Source of the DNA: Leptospira venezuelensis
GTDB lineage: Bacteria; Spirochaetota; Leptospiria; Leptospirales; Leptospiraceae
Assembly: GCF_002150035.1 (NCBI RefSeq)
Contig: NZ_NETS01000010.1
Span: 1,798,001-1,862,000, forward strand
Length of the DNA stretch: 64,000 nt
Direction: 5' to 3'
This document shows positions 8,490 to 18,490 of the stretch, piece by piece (the stretch's first letter is position 1; the number at the start of each line of letters is the position of its first letter). A program made the position numbers and the translations under genes. A model generated the notes under the pieces. The model saw only the letters and a program-made list of their open reading frames with translations. It ran no database searches and was not told the origin of the DNA.

Positions 8490-8996
8490 ATGAATAAGAA
8501 AGCTTTGAAACTTTCGGTTCCGCTTATTGCTATTGCAGCAGTGGCTTACCTGATTTTTTCTCCCTCCAAATATGTAGGCTACTCTCCGGATCAGCCTATA
8601 CCTTTTAACCACAAGATTCACGCAGGTGATAATAAGATAGATTGTCGTTATTGTCACACTGGTGTAGAAACAAGCGCGCACGCAACGGTTCCGAATACTT
8701 CTACTTGTATGAACTGTCACTCGCTTGTTGCAAAGAACAGCCCAGATATAAAATTTTTGAGCGAAAGTTACACGAACAAGAAACCGATCGAGTGGGTGAA
8801 AATCCACGACCTTCCGGATCATGTTCAGTTCAATCACTCTCGCCATATCTCAAGAGGCGTGGATTGTTCGCAATGCCACGGTAACGTAGCTGAAATGGTC
8901 AAGGTCAAGCAGGTTGCATCCCTGAATATGGGATACTGCATCAACTGCCACCGGGAGAATAACGCTCCTACCGACTGTTCCACCTGCCACAGATAA
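8490..8996 (+). CDS. actA: Alternative complex III pentaheme cytochrome c subunit ActA
   Basis: This 168-residue protein has one N-terminal membrane helix (residues 8-25) and five CXXCH heme-binding motifs: CRYCH, CMNCH, CSQCH, CINCH and CSTCH. That matches ActA, the pentaheme subunit of alternative complex III, which relays electrons from the quinol-oxidising core towards cytochrome c or an oxidase on the periplasmic side. It is the first gene of a tightly packed operon in the canonical order actA-B-C-D-E-F, with 19 bases to actB. Confidence 0.92.
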   Translation: MNKKALKLSVPLIAIAAVAYLIFSPSKYVGYSPDQPIPFNHKIHAGDNKIDCRYCHTGVETSAHATVPNTSTCMNCHSLVAKNSPDIKFLSESYTNKKPIEWVKIHDLPDHVQFNHSRHISRGVDCSQCHGNVAEMVKVKQVASLNMGYCINCHRENNAPTDCSTCHR

Positions 8997-9015
8997 TCAG
9001 GAGATAGCATAACAG

Positions 9016-12000
9016 ATGGATAAAAAGAATTTCCAGAAAGAAAAGAAAGCTCACTGGCTCTCCCTCGAACTGAAAGATAACGAAAAAGAAACGAAGGATC
9101 TGGCGCGCTCTGAATTTTTCACTTCTCCGGATCCAGTCATCGCAAGGATTAAGTCAGGGGAGTTTGATCGTAAGACCTTCCTAAAATTGATGGGTGCGGG
9201 AGTCGCAATGACTTCCTTAAATTGTGTACGCAAGCCTGTTGAAAAAATCGTTCCTTACGTTGATCTTAAAACCGACGAAGGTAATTTTGATTTCGTAAAA
9301 CACGGACAATCTTATTACTACGCTACTGCATTCAATGGAACTGGTTACTTAGTAAGATCAAAAGATGGCCGTCCTCTAAAATTAGAAGGAAACGAAGATC
9401 ACCCTGTATCTCAAGGTGCTCTTGGAGCTTCCGGACAAGCTGCTATTTTTGATCTTTATGATCCAGATAGAGCGCAAGGTCCAGCGGCAGTTTCCGGCGG
9501 AAAAGTGGAGAATATCCAATGGGCCGCTTTGGACTCTAAGGTTCAGGAAGCTCTTTCTAAGAACAAAGGTAACACTGTAATCGTAACAAGACCTCTTGAT
9601 TCTCCTTCCACCAAAGCGATCATCGCTGACTTCTTAAAAGCAGTAGGTGGGGGACAACATTTAGAGATCTCTATCACTTCTCCAGAAGATGCAATCTCCA
9701 AAGCTCAAGCTGCTTCCTATGGAAAGGCTCTTGTTCCTAACTATAATTTCGAATTGGCGAACACTATCCTGTCCATCGATTGCGATTTTATGGGTGGATG
9801 GTTGTCTCCTGAAGAGCACCAAAAGGATTTTGCAAAACGCAGAAACCTAAGAGATGGAGCAAAAGATCTTAATTACTTCATCGCTTCTGAAACCGTTCCT
9901 ACTATGTCCGGATCTAACGCAGATCTTAGACTTCCGATTCGTCCTGGTGACCAGTCCAAACTGGCTCTTGCAATTGCTGCAGGTCTCGGAGAATTAGGAG
10001 CAAACACTAAGGATGTTACCGGAGCTTCTACTGTAGAAAGCCTCGCGAGCGAACTTGGAGTTAGTGCAGAAGGTATCCGCAAGACTGCAAAAGCTCTTTG
10101 GTCAAACAAAGGTAGATCTCTCGTGGTTGCGGGTGGTCTAGCTGCTTCTACAAAAGAAGCTGTTGATCTTCAGATCCTTGTGAACTTCTTAAACTCTACG
10201 TTAGACAACGACGGTAAGACTGTTGATTACGCTTCTCCTAAAAAAGAAGGTTTAGCTGATTATTCAGGTAACTTAAACAAACTTACTGAAGCATTAAAAC
10301 AAACTAAAGTAGGAGTTCTATTCCTCTATGATACTAACTTGGTTTACCAAGCTGGTGATTCTTGGAAGGACCTTCTTCATAGAGCTGCTTTAACTGTAAG
10401 TCTAACAGACAGAGCGGATGAGACTGCACTTGCTTCCAACTATCTGGCTTCGACTACTCATTTCTTAGAGTCTTGGGGAGATTCAGAAGGAACTAAAGGA
10501 ATATTCTCTATCCAACAGCCTGCGATCCGTCCTTTATTCAACACTCGTTCTTTCGAGGACAGCTTGATCGCTTTCGCTGGCGGATCTCTTAGCGGAGAAA
10601 AATCATTTTACGAATACGTAAAGAACTCCTGGACCAAAAAACTGGGCTCCAAACTAAAATGGGAAGATCTTCTCAGAGTTGGAACTACAGTAAGAGCTAA
10701 AGACCGCAGAAAGACTGCAAGTGCTACTCGTGGCTTTAATAAAGCTGCTTTGAAAAAGCCTGCTTCTTATCCTGCTGGAATTCGTTTGGCTCTCTATGAG
10801 ACAAGCTCCATCGGGGATGGTAGAGCAGCAAATAACTCTCTATTACAAGAACTTCCGGATCCTGTTACCAAGGTTACTTGGGACAACTATGTAATCCTTT
10901 CACCAGGACTTGCAAAAGAAAAAGGGATCCAATCCAACGATGTAGTTTCCGTTAAAACTACCAAAGGTTCTATCGAACTTCCTGCTCAGGTTCAACCTGG
11001 AATGCATAAAGATACGATCGGGATCGCGGTTGGTTACGGTAGAACTGCAGCTGGTAAAGTAGGTAACGAAGTAGGCAAGAACGCATATGTTCTGGCAGAA
11101 GACGGAGTATTCTCCGGAATTTCTGTTACTTCTCTCGAGAAAACAGGTAAAACCTACAAGCTTGCTTGCACCCAGCATCACCACGTTTTATCACCAGGTT
11201 TCGGATACGAAGATCGTCCTTTGGTTCAATCTACTTCTTTGGAAGAATGGAAAAAGAATCCAGCTTCCGGAGTGAAAGAATCCGAAATTCCTAAAATTAA
11301 AAAAGACGGTAAGATGGTCTACGCAACCGGAGCAAACCCGGTTCATGAATACCCTGGTTACAAATGGGGTATGGCTATCGATTTGACTGCTTGTACCGGT
11401 TGCGGTTCTTGCGTCATCGCTTGCCAAGTAGAGAACAATATTCCGGTCGTAGGAAGAGACGAAGTTAGAGTGGGTCGCGAGATGCATTGGCTTCGAATCG
11501 ACCGTTACTATATCGGTGATCCTGAAAAACCGGAAGATCTACAGATCGCTCACCAGCCTATGCTTTGCCAGCAATGTGATAACGCTCCTTGTGAGACTGT
11601 TTGTCCTGTTATGGCAACTGTTCATAGTTCTGAAGGGATCAACGACATGGTTTATAACCGTTGCGTTGGAACTCGTTACTGCTCTAACAACTGTCCTTAC
11701 AAAGTTCGTCGTTATAACTGGGCTCAACACTGGTATAACGATACCGGAGCCGAAAAAGGATCCAGAACTCCTAGATATCTTGGACTTAATCCGGATGTTA
11801 CGGTTCGTGGAAGAGGGGTTATGGAAAAATGTAACTTCTGTTCTTCTCGTATCGCGGAGAAAAAGATCCAGGCTAAAAACGAAGGTCGTACTTTGAAAGA
11901 CGGAGAACTGAAGACTGCTTGCCAACAAAGTTGTGCGGCTGATGCCATCAGTTTCGGAAACACGAACGATAAAACTTCTACGGTATCCAAACTTAGTGCG

Positions 12001-12078
12001 GATCCTAGATCTTTCAGAGTTCTCGAGTATTTAAATGTCGGTCCCGCGGTCGCTTATCTGACCAGGGTAAGAGCTTAA
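9016..12078 (+). CDS. actB: Alternative complex III iron-sulfur/molybdopterin-like subunit ActB
   Basis: This 1020-residue protein combines two parts known in ActB. A large molybdopterin-oxidoreductase-like domain (about residues 60-760) is thought not to bind cofactor in characterised ACIII. An Fe-S ferredoxin-like domain (about 785-975) carries Cys clusters CTGCGSC (from residue 793), CQQCDNAPCETVC, CVGTRYCSNNC and CNFC...CQQSC, as expected for four clusters. The N-terminal signal FDRKTFLKLMGAG is Tat-like but reads Arg-Lys instead of twin Arg. The SD GGAG lies about 12 bases upstream of ATG 9016. It sits between actA and actC in the ACIII operon. Confidence 0.92.
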   Translation: MDKKNFQKEKKAHWLSLELKDNEKETKDLARSEFFTSPDPVIARIKSGEFDRKTFLKLMGAGVAMTSLNCVRKPVEKIVPYVDLKTDEGNFDFVKHGQSYYYATAFNGTGYLVRSKDGRPLKLEGNEDHPVSQGALGASGQAAIFDLYDPDRAQGPAAVSGGKVENIQWAALDSKVQEALSKNKGNTVIVTRPLDSPSTKAIIADFLKAVGGGQHLEISITSPEDAISKAQAASYGKALVPNYNFELANTILSIDCDFMGGWLSPEEHQKDFAKRRNLRDGAKDLNYFIASETVPTMSGSNADLRLPIRPGDQSKLALAIAAGLGELGANTKDVTGASTVESLASELGVSAEGIRKTAKALWSNKGRSLVVAGGLAASTKEAVDLQILVNFLNSTLDNDGKTVDYASPKKEGLADYSGNLNKLTEALKQTKVGVLFLYDTNLVYQAGDSWKDLLHRAALTVSLTDRADETALASNYLASTTHFLESWGDSEGTKGIFSIQQPAIRPLFNTRSFEDSLIAFAGGSLSGEKSFYEYVKNSWTKKLGSKLKWEDLLRVGTTVRAKDRRKTASATRGFNKAALKKPASYPAGIRLALYETSSIGDGRAANNSLLQELPDPVTKVTWDNYVILSPGLAKEKGIQSNDVVSVKTTKGSIELPAQVQPGMHKDTIGIAVGYGRTAAGKVGNEVGKNAYVLAEDGVFSGISVTSLEKTGKTYKLACTQHHHVLSPGFGYEDRPLVQSTSLEEWKKNPASGVKESEIPKIKKDGKMVYATGANPVHEYPGYKWGMAIDLTACTGCGSCVIACQVENNIPVVGRDEVRVGREMHWLRIDRYYIGDPEKPEDLQIAHQPMLCQQCDNAPCETVCPVMATVHSSEGINDMVYNRCVGTRYCSNNCPYKVRRYNWAQHWYNDTGAEKGSRTPRYLGLNPDVTVRGRGVMEKCNFCSSRIAEKKIQAKNEGRTLKDGELKTACQQSCAADAISFGNTNDKTSTVSKLSADPRSFRVLEYLNVGPAVAYLTRVRA

Positions 12079-12098
12079 TCCGGAGTAATTAAAGCGCT

Positions 12099-13471
<1,373 letters not shown>

Positions 13472-13472
<1 letters not shown>

Positions 13473-14023
13473 TGTATACTCCTAAGAAAGAACAGTTTCA
13501 TACTTTCGAAGAAACTGAGCATGGAGTTTTCGGATTATTCGATACTCCTGCGCAGATCATAGACGCGGCTCAAAAAACAAAGGAGAAGGGTTATACCAAC
13601 TTCGATTGTTTTACTCCGTATCCTGTTCACGGATTGGATGACGCAATGGGCCTTCCTCGTTCCGGACTTCCTTGGGTGACTTTTTTCATGGGAATTTTTG
13701 GATGCACAGTCGGCTTTGGAATGCAGTATTTAACTCATAAATACGACTGGCCGATCAATATTTCCGGAAAAAGTTTCAACGCTTGGTTTGCTTATATTCC
13801 AATCACATTCGAGTTTACAGTGTTCATGGCTGGACTTTCTACAGCTGCAGCTTTGTTCTTCCTGGCTAAACTTCCAAGAACCGGTCGTAAGGTTTTACAT
13901 CCGGATATCACTACCGACAAATTTGCACTTTGGATACCTTCCAACTCTGCAAATTATTCAGAAGGTTCAGTGACCGACTTTATCAAAGGCCTCGGCTCTA
14001 AACATGTCGAGACGGTGAAATAG
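13472..14023 (+). CDS. actD: Alternative complex III subunit ActD (DUF3341)
   Basis: This 183-residue protein has an N-terminal cytoplasmic domain (FGLFDTPAQIIDAAQKTKEKGYTNFDCFTPYPVHGLDDAMGL is spread over residues 18-60). Two membrane helices follow, near residues 66-88 and 103-130. This is the ActD/DUF3341 layout. ActD is an accessory ACIII subunit beside ActC with no bound cofactor. Its start overlaps the actC stop by one base. Confidence 0.9.
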
Positions 14024-14033
14024 GAGAATTTTG

Positions 14034-14630
14034 ATGATTTCACTGCAAAGAATTTTTGCTCTTTCTCTCGCAGGTTTGGTCCTATGGAACTGCGAGTCTA
14101 AGACTCCTCCTATGGAGTACATGCCGGATATGGCTGATTCTCCAGCAAGAGAAGCTCAGGAAGCGGACTCTAATTTTCCGAATAATACTTCCTTACGTCT
14201 TCCTCCTGTAGGAGCAGTTCCTCAGGGTTATTTCCCATACGAGTATGCTGGTTGGACTCAAACCTTGGATGCTCTTCCAAACAAGGGACTTGCAAATCCT
14301 ATCAAAGGAGATTTGGCTACTCTTCAAAAAGGGGAGATCAAATACCAAACGTATTGTAGCCCTTGTCACGGTGTTAGAGGACAAGGAAATGGAACTGTAG
14401 TAGGTCCTGCTCCTCGTTTGAATATGGCTCAGTCTGACGGAAGCCCGATGGCTGCATTAACATCTGCAACCGCTAAAGGTTATTCCGACGGACAGATTTA
14501 TCATATCATCACCGAAGGAAAAGGAGCTATGAAAAGTTATGCTTCTCAAGTTCCTTCCGAGGATCGTTGGAAAATCATATTATATGTTCGTAAATTACAA
14601 GAATACGACAATAGAACGGCTGGTAAATAA
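14034..14630 (+). CDS. actE: Alternative complex III monoheme cytochrome c subunit ActE
   Basis: The product is a lipid-anchored cytochrome c: a signal peptide ends in LAGLVLWNC, and a single CSPCH heme motif follows near residue 109, with a Met-rich stretch after it for the sixth ligand. This matches ActE, the monoheme subunit of ACIII. ATG 14034 is preferred over the adjacent TTG at 14031 because TAGGAG at 14021-14026 is ideally spaced from it. The TAA shares a base with the actF ATG. Confidence 0.9.
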   Translation: MISLQRIFALSLAGLVLWNCESKTPPMEYMPDMADSPAREAQEADSNFPNNTSLRLPPVGAVPQGYFPYEYAGWTQTLDALPNKGLANPIKGDLATLQKGEIKYQTYCSPCHGVRGQGNGTVVGPAPRLNMAQSDGSPMAALTSATAKGYSDGQIYHIITEGKGAMKSYASQVPSEDRWKIILYVRKLQEYDNRTAGK

Positions 14631-15853
14631 TGGAAGTTAAAGTAGAACAAAACTTAATCAACTTTAAGTTGGATTCCAAAACCAGAAACGCTCTGGTCGG
14701 AATGATTCTAGTAGGTTTGGTAAGCTTAGGTCTCGCAGCTTTCGGTCTTGGACATCCTGAACTTCGTCATGAAGGTGGACATTCCAATCCAGCTTGGTCT
14801 GCATACTTAGTAGGTGTATTCTTCATTTTAGGAATTACACTTGCAGGGATCTTCTTCACCTCTTTGGCACATATCACAGGTGCCCATTGGCCGGTAACTC
14901 TTCGCAGAATTTCCGAAACATACGGACTATTCGTCCCTGTTGCGGCAGTACTTCTTCTTGTTCTGATCTTGGGAGCTCATGATCTATATGAGTGGACCCA
15001 TGCAGAAGCTGTAGCAGCCGATAAACTTCTTAAACACAAAAAACCACTCTTAAACATCGGATTCTTTACCGCAATGGTGGTTGTTTTAGGAGCGGCTTGG
15101 ACTACATTCGGATATCTTTTTTGGAAGAAATCCGTTACCCAAGACAGCGACAAAGACGTTAAACATACTCAATTCAATGCGAAGTTAGCCGGAGGATATA
15201 TCATATTCTTCGCTCTTTCTTTCTCCTTAGTTTCTATCATGTTGGTAATGTCTCTTACTCCACACTGGTTCTCTACCATGTTTGGGGTTTACTGCTTCGC
15301 AGGAGCTTATCAGGCAGGACTTTCTTCTTTCATCATAATGGCATATTACCTGAAGAAGAAGGGATTTTTAGGAAACCTGGTGAACGAAAACCATATCCAT
15401 GACTTAGGAAAATTCCTGCTCGGTTTCACTGTATTCTGGGCTTACGTTGGTTTCTCTCAGTTCATGTTGATCTGGTATGCTTCCATTCCGGAAGAAACTT
15501 TCTTCTACGAGCAAAGGCTGACAGGTGGATGGGAATATCTGACTTTAGCATTACCTGCAATCAAGTTCGCAGTTCCTTTTATGCTTTTGTTAAACCGTCC
15601 GAACAAAAGAGACATCGATTTCTTAGTGAAAGTCGCTCTTTGGGTCATCTTTACTCAAGCTACTGAAATTTTCTGGCTGGTTTATCCTGCTAATTTCGTG
15701 GACTTCTCCTTTGGAGGATACCTGGTATCTCTGGGATCCGTAGTGGGAGTGATCGGAGTATTCGGTTTGGTAGTTCTGAAAAGATTGGAAAAAGCTCCTT
15801 TGATCCCTGTGGGAGACCCGAGATTGGAAGAAGCTTTGCACCATCACCAATAA
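14630..15853 (+). CDS. actF: Alternative complex III membrane subunit ActF
   Basis: This 407-residue protein has about ten transmembrane helices. ActF is the second NrfD-like polytopic subunit of ACIII and pairs with ActC in the membrane. Recognisable segments include TSLAHITGAHWPVTLRRISE near residue 82 and a motif around FGFSQFMLIWYASIPEE-like residues (here VGFSQFMLIWYASIPEET) near 275. It is translationally coupled to actE by a one-base overlap and is followed after 10 bases by a lipoprotein gene. Confidence 0.92.
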   Translation: MEVKVEQNLINFKLDSKTRNALVGMILVGLVSLGLAAFGLGHPELRHEGGHSNPAWSAYLVGVFFILGITLAGIFFTSLAHITGAHWPVTLRRISETYGLFVPVAAVLLLVLILGAHDLYEWTHAEAVAADKLLKHKKPLLNIGFFTAMVVVLGAAWTTFGYLFWKKSVTQDSDKDVKHTQFNAKLAGGYIIFFALSFSLVSIMLVMSLTPHWFSTMFGVYCFAGAYQAGLSSFIIMAYYLKKKGFLGNLVNENHIHDLGKFLLGFTVFWAYVGFSQFMLIWYASIPEETFFYEQRLTGGWEYLTLALPAIKFAVPFMLLLNRPNKRDIDFLVKVALWVIFTQATEIFWLVYPANFVDFSFGGYLVSLGSVVGVIGVFGLVVLKRLEKAPLIPVGDPRLEEALHHHQ

Positions 15854-15863
15854 GGAAAGGATC

Positions 15864-16388
15864 ATGAAAAAATTAGCATTAAATATTACGATCCTCGGAA
15901 TTGCAGCTCTCGCATTGGGAGCTTGCTCCAACACCGCACAAGTTGTAGGGAATATTAACTGCCCTACATTAGAAAAAGGTAAATTAGATCCTAAAGTTGG
16001 AATTCTTTCTGACGATCAATCGAATCCGGTTCCTGTGGAATTTCTTCCTGTTGGGACTGTAGTAAAGGTTTATGATTACAGAAACCATGACTATATCGCG
16101 AAAAAATTGGTTCGTATCAAGACTGAAAAAAACGAAGGTTGGGTCGATCCGTCTTGTTTAGTAGTCGCTCAGAATCCTGACGATTCCGTTTTCAAATGGG
16201 GATATCGTTCCGATTATAAACCTTTCTTGAACAGAGAAGATAGAGACAGATATAATCATAAAAATGATCCTAATGCAGGACCTGATTCGAAAGGTAGATC
16301 TGCGGACGGTTTCGAATATGATATCTATAAGAACCTTCCAAAAGATAAGGTTCCTCTTGCCGATTTGGCACCTGAGCTGAAAAAGTAA
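15864..16388 (+). CDS. SH3-like lipoprotein at the end of the ACIII operon
   Basis: This 174-residue lipoprotein has signal IAALALGAC. The middle contains a bacterial SH3-like segment: PVGTVVKVYDYRNHDYIAKKLVRIKTEKNEGWVDPSCLV is spread over residues 61-100, with the typical EGWVDPSCL ending. The C-terminal third is charged. Ten bases separate it from actF, and a strong terminator follows, so it is the last gene of the operon. A role in ACIII assembly or envelope anchoring is a reasonable guess from position only. Confidence 0.75.
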   Translation: MKKLALNITILGIAALALGACSNTAQVVGNINCPTLEKGKLDPKVGILSDDQSNPVPVEFLPVGTVVKVYDYRNHDYIAKKLVRIKTEKNEGWVDPSCLVVAQNPDDSVFKWGYRSDYKPFLNREDRDRYNHKNDPNAGPDSKGRSADGFEYDIYKNLPKDKVPLADLAPELKK

Positions 16389-16423
16389 AAGAAGAACGTT
16401 CTTTTATCCGTTTCAAAATTCAC

Positions 16424-16463
16424 AAAACCCCCTCCGGATTTGATTCGTTGGGGGATTTTTTTT
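16424..16463 (+). terminator. Rho-independent terminator of the ACIII operon
   Basis: A CCCCC run at 16428-16432 pairs with GGGGG at 16450-16454, with extra flanking A-T pairs, and is followed by ATTTTTTTT. A shorter palindrome AAGAACGTTCTT at 16392-16403 lies just upstream. This closes the actA-to-lipoprotein transcript. Confidence 0.8.
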
Positions 16464-16486
16464 GCAAGGTGAAGTGGGGTGATATT

Positions 16487-16900
16487 ATGAATAAAAAGTT
16501 ACTGATTAGAAAGTTCGCTGCAGGTTTACTTCTTCTATTTTTTTCCTGTTCTATCATTTTTCATACAATCATCATATCTGGTGCCGCTCCTTTTTCCATC
16601 GTATGGGGAGGAAGGTTAGAAACCTGGGAACAAATGATCGTTTTTGAATCGATTTCTATTCTCGTAAATTTGCTCTTTCTAATGGTGATTGCACTTGATT
16701 CTAAATATATCAAACTTCCCATTTCCAATCGGGTTGTTCGAGGTGCTATTTGGGGTATGGTCGCGATCTTCTCCCTAAATACTCTCGGAAATATATTTTC
16801 TTTGAATTCAACCGAAACTGCAGTATTTACTCCAGTCACTTTAGTGATCGCTCTACTTAGTTTGACTTTGGTATTGCTCCCTTCTAAAGAAGAAGTTTGA
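16487..16900 (+). CDS. Small four-helix membrane protein, unknown function
   Basis: This 137-residue hydrophobic protein has four predicted transmembrane helices, near residues 9-30, 48-68, 84-104 and 112-130. No known motif was recognised. ATG 16487 is chosen because the longer reading starting at TTG 16448 would begin inside the preceding terminator and add a hydrophilic leader. The gene stands alone between the ACIII operon terminator and a lipoprotein gene. Confidence 0.65.
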   Translation: MNKKLLIRKFAAGLLLLFFSCSIIFHTIIISGAAPFSIVWGGRLETWEQMIVFESISILVNLLFLMVIALDSKYIKLPISNRVVRGAIWGMVAIFSLNTLGNIFSLNSTETAVFTPVTLVIALLSLTLVLLPSKEEV

Positions 16901-16969
16901 GAATTTAATTCCTCAAACGAATTTCATTTTTTACTGGAATCTTACGGAAAACTCCTTTAGGGTTTTCAA

Positions 16970-17782
16970 ATGCGTTTACTGGTATATCTTTTATTCTTTT
17001 TATTTTTGTCCAACGCCTGCGCCTCCAGATATTCTCTTACTCAAAGTGGAGAAATGGGAGCTCCCACAAAACAACTCACTAAAAAATTCAAAATCGCTTA
17101 TTTAGGGTTTAATACATTTAAATCCACAAAATTAAAAAATCCGGATGGAACAGTTGATTTTGAAGCACTTTCAGATCCGTATTCACGTACGATCAAAGAG
17201 CCTATCGGAGGTAGTTTTCCTATTCCTGGAGAAAATAAACCAAATGGAATTAGAAAGGATTTAGCATCAGAGAAGGTTTCGAAATTTGCAAAATCTTTCT
17301 TAGAGGTAACAGGCCCAACTGGCATCAAAGAACTGGAGAAGTTTTTAGAGATCTCAAAAACTGGGGAAAATTATATATACTCTTTTAAAAATCTTCCTTA
17401 TGATTATTATATTGTAGGCCTTCATTACCCTGTTTTCGAAAAAACGAGAAATGTTGGTTTGAACTTCATAACTATTTTCTCCAGTTTATTCAGCGTAGCA
17501 ACATTAGGGATCTTGCCTTCTTATGAAGCGTACGCAGCGAATACAAAAATTTTAATTTATGATAAAAATCTAAACTTGCTTAAAGAACTGGATTACGATA
17601 ATAATTATTCAGTTTGGAGAGCATTATGGATCTCTCCGAATCCTAAAGAATGTGGGATTGGAAGTTTAAGCTGCCTTGGAATGTTCAGCCCAACATTAGG
17701 AACAAACCCGCCTATGGTGTTTGAAGCAAGTTCCCCTAAGATCAGCGCCGATCTTAGTGATTTTATAAATACATTAAAGTAG
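16970..17782 (+). CDS. Predicted lipoprotein, unknown function
   Basis: This 270-residue protein has a short lipoprotein signal (LLFFLFLSNAC). The mature part is mostly hydrophilic with one moderately hydrophobic stretch (FITIFSSLFSVATLGILPS) near residues 163-182, which may be membrane-associated. Two Cys are close together near the end (ECGIGSLSC). No family was recognised; it has the look of the lineage-specific lipoproteins common in Leptospira. Confidence 0.65.
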   Translation: MRLLVYLLFFLFLSNACASRYSLTQSGEMGAPTKQLTKKFKIAYLGFNTFKSTKLKNPDGTVDFEALSDPYSRTIKEPIGGSFPIPGENKPNGIRKDLASEKVSKFAKSFLEVTGPTGIKELEKFLEISKTGENYIYSFKNLPYDYYIVGLHYPVFEKTRNVGLNFITIFSSLFSVATLGILPSYEAYAANTKILIYDKNLNLLKELDYDNNYSVWRALWISPNPKECGIGSLSCLGMFSPTLGTNPPMVFEASSPKISADLSDFINTLK

Positions 17783-17791
17783 GAAAAGACA

Positions 17792-17811
17792 CCCGGGGAA
17801 TTTTCCCCGGG
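17792..17811. terminator. Bidirectional hairpin between convergent genes
   Basis: CCCGGGGAA and TTCCCCGGG are perfect inverted repeats with almost no spacer. It lies between the lipoprotein (plus strand) and the Cys-rich protein (minus strand). There is no T-run on the plus side and only TCTTTTCC on the minus side, so its efficiency is uncertain. Confidence 0.6.
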
Positions 17812-17819
17812 AATAGAAG

Positions 17820-18119
17820 CTATTTAGCGAGAAGGGATGCGAGGAGACTTTTCTTATCGATGGCAGAATCGAAAATAGAAGCAGAACAAACTTTATAATT
17901 TACGGCAGAGGGACAACTCGCCGTTCCTCCGATCTTACAGCCTGACTTTTCACATTTTTTGCGGCTTTCAGAAGTATCAGAACCTGAATAACTACAATAG
18001 TCCCTACAATTTGAACTAGATCCTGAACTGCAGATATAACATCCGTCTGCAGAAAGGCCTAGTTTGGAATGAGCCGAAAAGAGCAAGATGAGAAGCTGAA
18101 TGATGATTAGTTTTTTCAT
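17820..18119 (-). CDS. Small Cys-rich secreted protein
   Basis: This 99-residue protein has a signal peptide of about 23 residues and a mature region with eight cysteines over about 55 residues (spacing pattern C-X2-C-X7-C-X3-C ... C-X4-C-X8-C-X8-C), interspersed with Ser and Gly. An even number of Cys suggests four disulfides. The tail SAIDKKSLLASLLAK is amphipathic. No family is recognised. It stands alone with a long 5' region, and its function is unknown. Confidence 0.6.
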   Translation of the reverse strand: MKKLIIIQLLILLFSAHSKLGLSADGCYICSSGSSSNCRDYCSYSGSDTSESRKKCEKSGCKIGGTASCPSAVNYKVCSASIFDSAIDKKSLLASLLAK

Positions 18120-18490
18120 TTATACTCCAAACTCAAAAATAAATTAATAATTTATTTCCAAATTTGAAGATAGTCAATCGATTAATTTCAAAAAATATAT
18201 TCTTTAAATTAAGATTAGTCCTATATCAAATAAAAATATCAGTTTATGAAAAACTGAGTAAAGCTCGATTTTTTGCGGATTTTTCTACCTTTTTCAAACT
18301 CTCCCTAGATCAAGTGATACGTTAGTCAGGGTCTGTGTCCCCTAATGGATAATATTTGGTAAGAAATTTTTTCCAAAAGAACGCGATTTTACCTGAAAAA
18401 ATCGAAAACAAAAGACATTCCAAGAATAAATTGTGAGTCGGTTAATTCGGGAAGAATCAATTCGCTTATTAAAAGAAGTATAGTCTGATT
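18120..18490. other. 371-base AT-rich intergenic region with an AT palindrome
   Basis: No credible ORF or RNA gene was seen between these divergent genes. Near the Cys-rich gene start, AAATAAATT and AATTTATTT form a 9-base inverted repeat around a 3-base centre (18137-18157), a possible operator or promoter element. Being AT-only, it has low information content. The rest shows only A/T runs and no confident promoter pair. Confidence 0.4.

Noticed and set aside
11516..11928. Long alternative frames inside actB
   Set aside because: They run within the strong ActB iron-sulfur coding region, on either strand, with no motif of their own.
16448..16486. TTG start for the membrane protein at 16448
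   Set aside because: It falls in the T-run of the ACIII terminator and adds an improbable hydrophilic leader; ATG 16487 is preferred.
18137..18157. AT-only palindrome as a confident operator
   Set aside because: AT-rich sequences give such repeats by chance; it is kept only as a low-confidence note.
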